From NCBI GenBank assembly GCA_026707545.1, contig JAPOWR010000001.1, positions 2,447,778 to 2,511,777 of the forward strand: 64,000 bases of DNA. Reading direction: 5' to 3'. Source of the stretch: Acidobacteriota bacterium (GTDB taxonomy: Bacteria > Acidobacteriota > Thermoanaerobaculia > Multivoradales > Multivoraceae). A program made the position numbers and the translations under genes. The notes beneath the pieces were generated by a model. The model saw nothing but the letters and a program-made list of their open reading frames with translations, ran no database searches and was not told the DNA's origin. Of this stretch, positions 63,502-64,000 are shown one piece after another (positions within the stretch are counted from its first letter, which is position 1; each line of letters opens with the position of its first letter).

Positions 63502-64000
63502 CTACTGGGCTCCCGAGCCCGTCTCCGCCGCTGCAGCGGCCTCTTCGCGGTCCCGGGCGCGGGCGCCGGAGAGGATGTTCGTCATCCCGTAGTTGCCTTC
63601 GTGGCAGGCGTACTCGACGAGTTCGTACTGCTCGTTGTCCAGCTCGAACTCGAAGCGGCCGGTCCACGGACGGGTCCAGACGGTCGGGTCTTCTACGGTG
63701 AAGCGGTACTCGAGCCGGCTCGGACCGAGGCGCGTGTAGCGCTCGGTGAGCTTCATGTGTTCGCTGGAGCCCCGGTAGTTCGTGCGGCCGTTGAAACCGG
63801 TCGTCTCCACAACCAGGGTGTCACCCTCCCAGCGGCCCTGGGGATCTCCGAGCCACTGCCTGATCCCCGGACCGAGCGGCTCACGCTCGGCCGTGGGCAC
63901 GACCCGGGTCTCGTGGATCATCTCCTTCTGAATCGCGACGTAGCCGGGGCTCTGGCTGATCTGCAGGCCGTTGTTGTAGATCGAGGGCATCATCATCCCC
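63502..64000 (-). CDS. Secreted WEGDTLVV-family protein, paralogue 4 (5' end off window)
   Basis: The C-terminal 166 codons of a fourth family member; the frame is open to the window edge, so the N-terminus lies beyond it. Blocks present: MMMPSIYNNGLQISQSPGY (the YNN block), AIQKEMIHETRVVPTAERE, GDPQGRWEGDTLVVETTGF, HMKLTERYTRLGPSRLEYRF and VEYACHEGNYGMTNILSGARARD. It differs from the others in reading GDP for GDS. The DUF6152 gene begins 28 bp after its stop. Confidence 0.82.
   Translation of the reverse strand, partial: GMMMPSIYNNGLQISQSPGYVAIQKEMIHETRVVPTAEREPLGPGIRQWLGDPQGRWEGDTLVVETTGFNGRTNYRGSSEHMKLTERYTRLGPSRLEYRFTVEDPTVWTRPWTGRFEFELDNEQYELVEYACHEGNYGMTNILSGARARDREEAAAAAETGSGAQ

Overview
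The window is a GC-rich, densely coding bacterial chromosome segment with about 49 protein genes, two of them cut by the window edges. I see no rRNA, tRNA, CRISPR array, phage or transposase gene. The mix of tricorn-type S41 peptidase, PQQ and PD40 beta-propeller proteins, sulfatases, several copies of a secreted WEGDTLVV-type family, DUF6152, AbgT and SSS transporters, a CoxL-type molybdenum hydroxylase and a selenoprotein resembles Acidobacteriota or a similar uncultivated marine or host-associated Gram-negative lineage. That placement is an inference from gene content.

Region by region: (1) 1-1942 holds a divergent thioredoxin-like gene, a UGSC-family selenoprotein whose in-frame UGA (598-600) is followed by a bacterial SECIS-like hairpin, and an MBL-fold hydrolase. 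(2) 2069-6454 is a CoxG-CoxS-CoxL-CoxM operon for a form-II (AYRGAGR) molybdenum hydroxylase. (3) 6455-7721 carries a TPR protein between two elements with 25-26 bp inverted ends. (4) 7722-13150 (minus) is a central-carbon operon: a GAPDH-like protein lacking both catalytic residues, GapA, KDPG aldolase, pyruvate kinase and an acyl-CoA dehydrogenase. (5) 13321-16297 (minus) encodes malate synthase and a GlcF-like iron-sulfur protein. (6) 16536-26995 (plus) encodes a tricorn-like protease, a PQQ-like propeller, a GT2-membrane fusion, a small membrane protein and a two-domain sulfatase. (7) 27009-32516 (minus) is a heterodimeric ABC exporter plus an NCS2 permease. (8) 32578-36817 (plus) is an SSS symporter with a membrane partner and a MoxR/VWA pair. 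(9) 36897-40009 has a nucleoside hydrolase, a parvulin PPIase and a HupE/UreJ protein. (10) 40138-45777 is an AbgT transporter operon with a heme/copper-monooxygenase-like protein and a PQQ dehydrogenase-cytochrome c fusion, facing a ZIP transporter with a 22-histidine tail. (11) 46891-64000 holds GST, DUF1295, a serine hydrolase, a second SSS, a second AbgT, PhoD-like, matrixin-like, CocE-like and sulfatase genes, and four copies of the secreted WEGDTLVV family, one next to DUF6152.

Taken together the genes suggest an aerobic heterotroph that takes up and oxidises organic substrates (symporters, hydrolases, sulfatases, periplasmic dehydrogenases) and sends carbon through lower Entner-Doudoroff and glyoxylate reactions. 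A dispersed intergenic repeat, built of hairpins and ending in GCACCCAGT, occurs seven times. In one place it seems to supply the start codon and signal-peptide N-terminus of a gene. The best single observation is the UGSC selenoprotein with its visible recoding hairpin; the next best is the catalytically dead GAPDH paralogue coupled to gapA.
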